Assembly: GCA_019009955.1 (NCBI GenBank)
Contig: CM032232.1
Location: 48,758,501-48,822,500 of the forward strand
DNA: 64,000 bases
Direction: 5' to 3'
Origin: Riptortus pedestris
Lineage: Eukaryota; Arthropoda; Insecta; Hemiptera; Alydidae
This document shows, piece by piece, positions 59,701 to 64,000 of this stretch (position 1 is its first letter; each line of letters begins with the position of its first letter). Made by a program: the position numbers and the translations under genes. The notes below the pieces were generated by a model that had not been told where the DNA came from, ran no database searches, and saw only the letters and a program-made list of their open reading frames with translations.

Positions 59701-60140
59701 TGATGGATCTCATATAATGGGAGATCAGCTTCTATGAAATGGAAATCATCTTGCTGGGGATGTTACATTGATTTATTCACAATACTCACTAAGTTATTAC
59801 TATATATACCAGAGCCTCCTTAAGCACTGTGGTAGCAAGTTGGTGAACTAATACTTGCCTGTGGCATTGAACATTTTCCTATTTTACCCTCACCTTTCTA
59901 AGTGAAGTGGGTTTACTCATTACTTATTGTTTTTCAATGGCATACCTTAATTTATATTTGAAAGTGTTCAATATTCTGGATTTCAATAATAAAACCCAAT
60001 TCTATAATTTTGTCATAATCAGGTTAGCCATTTTGATGAAAATAAACACTCTTTGCAACTTCTTGAATATTTTCTTTTCAATTATTTGTTAGGTATTTTC
60101 AGTAGTTTTCTGCAAAAATCTAACTCTTTAATGAGTACTA
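56763..60140. other. RGS7-like intron 5, middle part, nothing recognised
   Basis: AT-rich. I looked for the next RGS exons (DHEX end, GGL) and found no matching stretch. Confidence 0.4.
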
Positions 60141-60144
60141 CATG

Positions 60145-60660
60145 CCCTGGGTGCTGCACAGTTCCAGTATACTGACATGGGTCAGCCATGCTCCCAGTGC
60201 ATAGTGCCAATAACTGGCATGCTCACAGTGTCAATATACTGGCATGGGCTGCCCATGCTCCCAGTGTGCAGTGCCAATAACTGGCATGCTCACAGTGCCA
60301 ATATACTGGCATGGGCTGCCCATGCTCCCAGTGTGCAGTGCCAATAACTGGCATGCTCACAGTGCCAATATACTGGCATGGGCTGCCCATGCTCCCAGTG
60401 TGCAGTGCCAATAACTGGCATGCTCACAGTGCCAATATACTGGCATGGGCTGCCCATGCTCCCAGTGTGCAGTGCCAATATACTGGCATGCTCCCAGTGC
60501 ATAGTGCCAATAACTGGCATGGGCTGGCCATGCACACAGTGCATAGTGCCAATAACGGGCATGGGCTTGCCATGCTCCCAGTGCATAGTGCCAATATATT
60601 GGCATGGGCTGGCCATGCTCCCAGTGCATAGAACCATTATACTGGCATTGGTATCTTTCT
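60145..60660. repeat. 67-bp tandem array rich in GGCATG/CATGCC
   Basis: Repeating 'GTGCCAATAACTGGCATGCT', 'CACAGTGCCAATATACTGGC', 'ATGGGCTGCCCATGCTCCCA'. Unit starts (AATAACT) at 60209, 60276, 60343 and 60410 give exactly 67 bp. Each unit is made of two related halves. GC-richer than its surroundings. Since 67 is not a multiple of three, the long open frames on both strands here are repeat artefacts. Later units are shorter rearranged variants. Confidence 0.95.
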
Positions 60661-63600
60661 GTCTACGTGTATAATTCCAAGATTCTGGCTCTTAGGGGGG
60701 TGTTCTAACGGAATGTATTCTTATTTGTAAACCTAATGCTGACAAATATTTTGCATTGCACTTTAAAAATAATAAGGTCCAGGTGCCAGGAGGCTTTGAT
60801 GAGTGCTTGCAAAGGTCTCCCTGCTTTCTGATTGAATTGATATTCATACTTTTTTTTAAAAAATTTCTGTCTGAACAGACCTATTTTTAATATCAATTTA
60901 ATTATGCATTTTGATAAATAGATAACATTGGAGGACAATGGGCAAACAAATATTTTACAGTTGTAAAAGTAGAAAATCTCTATCTACACATTTGATGCTT
61001 CAAAGATATAAAATACCTACCAATATAGGAGAATTTTATTTTAGTGATATTGATGAATCAAGTATTTGAAATTGAAATTAGTCACAAACCAAATTAATCA
61101 AAACTCCAATATTTTTAATGAACTACTTCCTAATGCTTCACTCTCTACACTTTTCAGGCCATGTGCTATTAAAAAGAAGAAAGAAAAGTAGTAAAAATGG
61201 CATAAAAGACGTTATTAAAAATCTTTTTAAACCTAACAATGCTGTGTTCTAAGTCTCGGCCATTAAAGGTTAAGGGAAACTTGTTTAAAATTTTTATTTT
61301 GCCAAGTAGAGATTTACAAATATATATTTTGTTTTTTGGAAAACATCTGGACTTATATCCCAAATGAACTGCAGAAAATGAGAGAGTATTGGGAGTGAGG
61401 TAAACAGGGGGTAGAGGACCTAGTGAGGTTCATGATCTCCTCCCTACAACCTCCTAGCCCCTCTCGGGTTCTTTTTGTGCACATATTTAAGTAACTATAT
61501 GCCAAAGAAGATGTTTTACAATTACATTTGTCAGTAATACACTACTTGACACCTGTTTTATATGTTTACTTAGTGGCATTACTTATAGTGAAACAGCTTT
61601 AACACTTCGCAAAACCATAATTTGTAGAAGGCTTGTTAGAAAGGGCAAAAATACCTGCTTTCAATTTTAATCATTCTACAGTGAACTATATTGATATTAC
61701 AAATTCCAATAAATGAGTGTATAATCAAAGGATTGAATCTATTTAGGTATTGACCAAATAGTGTAACCAATGAGAACGCTGACCATCTAGAATGTCTAAA
61801 TTTGTTCTATTTTTTATCAGTAAATTTCCATGATTTTACAGAAACAAAAAATAAATATTTAATCAATGAAATGTGCCACTAGGGAAATTAAAAATTATTA
61901 CTTTTTTTTTAAGTTTTAACTTCCTTTTTCTTTAATTAATAAATAATGTAACTAAATGGAAATTAAATAAGAAAATGTTTTACTCTCTTATGCATCTATT
62001 CTCTGGCATATTTTGTAGTTGAAATTTTTTGGGAATGTAACAAAACAAATCCCTTTGTATGTCTTCATTTTGTAAATAAAACTATACTATATCTGAATGT
62101 ATCTTGTATTTATTGTCTTTATAGTTACTGATTTAGGGAAAAGAGAACAATTAAAATTTCTGAAGGAAAGGTAAAGCCCAATCAATAGAAATATGGATAC
62201 TCCCCTCCCCCAATTGTCCTCTTCTTTCCCTAATTGAGATCTTTTTCGGTATGAATTTCAATAAAGATTTTAAAAACGGTTGCAGAGGAACCTGATTACC
62301 TGCTTTATCATTAGGTACGGGATCTAAGTGTTATCTACTTTTTCCTGCTACTCAGTTACTCTAGATTTTGTTTTTTGTTTTTTTATGGATAGTTGGTAAT
62401 AGCAATCTCATTGGGCTCCGATCACAGCAGAAAATTTATTTTTATTTCTTTAACATAAAACAAAATGTTAAAGTATACCTCATTGTGACCCCTGTTGCCA
62501 ATCATCTTTCAGCCAGTTGTTCCAGGCCTCCCTGGGAACACTACTTATGGCTGCAGGAAAAATCCTCCATCTTTACATCACAATTTTTTTTTTTGTGCCA
62601 TTGAATGAAAAAAATCATAATCTGATTTATTGTGAATCGATCCCAGGAAGATAGTTAAACTTTTCCTTTACCTAAATGTGTATTGGTCTAGGGTTATCCT
62701 AGTGGAATAGAACACATTTTTACTACCCAAAGCTGGACTAACGTTGTGAAAGTTCCCCATGCATCCTGTCTAATTATTACTATTATTTATTTGTATTACA
62801 ATAATGTTCAGACTTCCAACAGACAAACCCGTAATGGATAACTCTTCATAGTTCCAAAAAACGTAAAGCATGGTGTTTGTTTTTTTTCAAACTGCCCTCC
62901 GATAGCATCAGGGAGAGCAGTTTGATCAGGACCTAACATTACTAGTATATTAAGATTTTTCCAATACACCCACTTTTCATATGTAACACTCTTGTGGTAA
63001 AGTCTCATTTTCATGAAAATTTCACAAATTTCTATCCTTTTCATCCATTGCTCCATCTTAATTCATGAGGACCAGTCTGAAGTTCTGTTTAACCTTTCCC
63101 ATGGCAAGAAAACTGCAATTAATGGTGTTCTTTGCTGCTCCACACTCTTCTTTGCAAGAGCGTGTGTGTATATTTGTAGCTGGGTTTGATTCAACAGTTT
63201 ATGCTCCCTCATATCATGAAAAATGTTTTAAATAGAAAATTGTTCTTTATACATAATAATCAAAAAAGTGGCTTTATTCCAAAGGAAAAAAGTTTATCAG
63301 CATACCATTTAAATGTGTTAATTGAAAATACCCAAATTAAAAATCCAAGGGAAAACTTATTTAATCAAAAATTGTGTGAATTGAAACGAAAATACTTACC
63401 GACTTCACAATTTTAGCAATGAAATGTTTTTAGAAAATAATGGTTTGAAACACATCCAAACCACTCAGGTATTTTAAAAATGTTCACAGAGTATACCTTT
63501 CAGTAAGTAATTAAAATTAGATATTTACGTATGTTTTCTTTTTATTTGTATTATACCTAAACATCATTGTTTAATCAGGTTATTCTGAAATAAATAAAGC

Positions 63601-63814
63601 ATCATACTTGTATGTTTAAATGTGTCCATGTTTGGTTTTTGCTCTGTAATTTGGTCCAAAATATTGGCTCAATATATTACTCTATTTGGAGGAATGTATT
63701 TTCATGTTTACTAATCAAATTCCAACTATCTTTGCATTATATAATTTTGACATTTGACTGCCCACACATTTTTCTCTTGAAATATATTATTTTTCCTTAA
63801 TCATAATTTTTGGG
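60661..63814. other. RGS7-like intron 5, right part, nothing recognised
   Basis: AT-rich. Open frames of 60-80 codons show no motif and no RGS-domain similarity. Confidence 0.4.
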
Positions 63815-64000
63815 GCTCAGGTGAGCCATGTGAATTAAAGCGTTGGCCTTAATTTCACATAGTAAAACCCTAGAATGGCGAATTCGATTCCTGCCTGGGC
63901 AAATAGGAATTTATTTAGTGACAAACTCATTAACAAAATCTTTAGTCCCATCCTGCCTAGAAAAGGGTGGTTCCCTCTAGGTAACCCATCCCAGTTAGCC
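63815..64000 (+). repeat. tRNA-like SINE copy 6 (runs off the window)
   Basis: The clearest copy. The head is 'GGGGCTCAGGTGAGCCATGT', then 'GAATTAAAGCGTTGGCCTTA'. The B-box is in 'GCGAATTCGATTCCTGCCTG'. The body has 'AATAGGAATTTATTTAGTGA', 'TCTTTAGTCCCATCCTGCCT', 'AGAAAAGGGTGG'. The window ends inside 'CCATCCCAGTTAGCC'. Confidence 0.88.

Noticed and set aside
60223..60674. Long overlapping open frames on both strands
   Set aside because: They come from the 67-bp tandem array, whose unit length shifts frame in every copy. No splice or start context.
61140..61190. Possible next RGS exon after TTTTCAG near 61156
   Set aside because: Reads into a stop after three codons and does not match the expected DHEX/GGL sequence.

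Overview
The window looks like AT-rich, intron-rich nuclear DNA of an insect. Multi-exon genes have GT-AG introns, there are tail-to-tail insect-type odorant receptor genes and an R7-type RGS gene, and the sequence between exons is packed with interspersed repeats and (TA)n tracts. The repertoire (a 7tm_6 receptor pair, mariner, tRNA-like SINEs, a Cys-rich multicopy family known from many arthropods) fits Insecta. Hemiptera is a guess and I cannot fix the species. LAYOUT: 1-15.5 kb has no confident host gene. It holds a 61-bp hairpin satellite (1.93-2.66 kb), a Ty3/Gypsy pol fragment (6.8-7.13 kb), many copies of one interspersed element here called 'HINE-like', and a 65-bp inverted-repeat element (14.18-14.74 kb). 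15.5-22.0 kb (+) is odorant receptor gene A, with seven exons recognised. 24.8-34.7 kb (-) is odorant receptor gene B, with eight exons recognised. Seven exons of A and B match in phase, and six also match in length (the last differs), so they are paralogues in convergent orientation. Their introns contain SINEs, HINE-like copies, a LINE reverse-transcriptase relic and, at 30.5-32.8 kb, a decayed Cys-rich arthropod family gene sitting inside a split HINE-like copy. 35-44 kb has more HINE-like copies, a GT-rich minisatellite, a Penelope GIY-YIG relic, a dispersed repeat shared with 10 kb, and a short Helitron with canonical TC...CTAG ends followed by a partial second copy. 44.1-55.1 kb (+) carries five exons of an R7-family RGS protein (DEP and DHEX part). 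Its GGL and RGS domains must lie beyond the right edge. Its introns hold a dead full-length mariner, a MITE, a long fold-back repeat, and in the last visible intron a 33-bp palindromic array and a 67-bp array. HOW THE GENES RELATE: the two receptors are membrane chemoreceptors expected to work with the Orco co-receptor. The RGS protein would, with Gbeta5, speed G-alpha deactivation in neurons. There is no sign of a shared operon-like system. The most unusual content is the HINE-like family. It has terminal inverted repeats, a palindromic 3' end, an internal CCGCT/AGCGG hairpin and a microsatellite core. At least 16 copies or fragments lie between 2.9 and 41.2 kb and none was seen in the RGS half.
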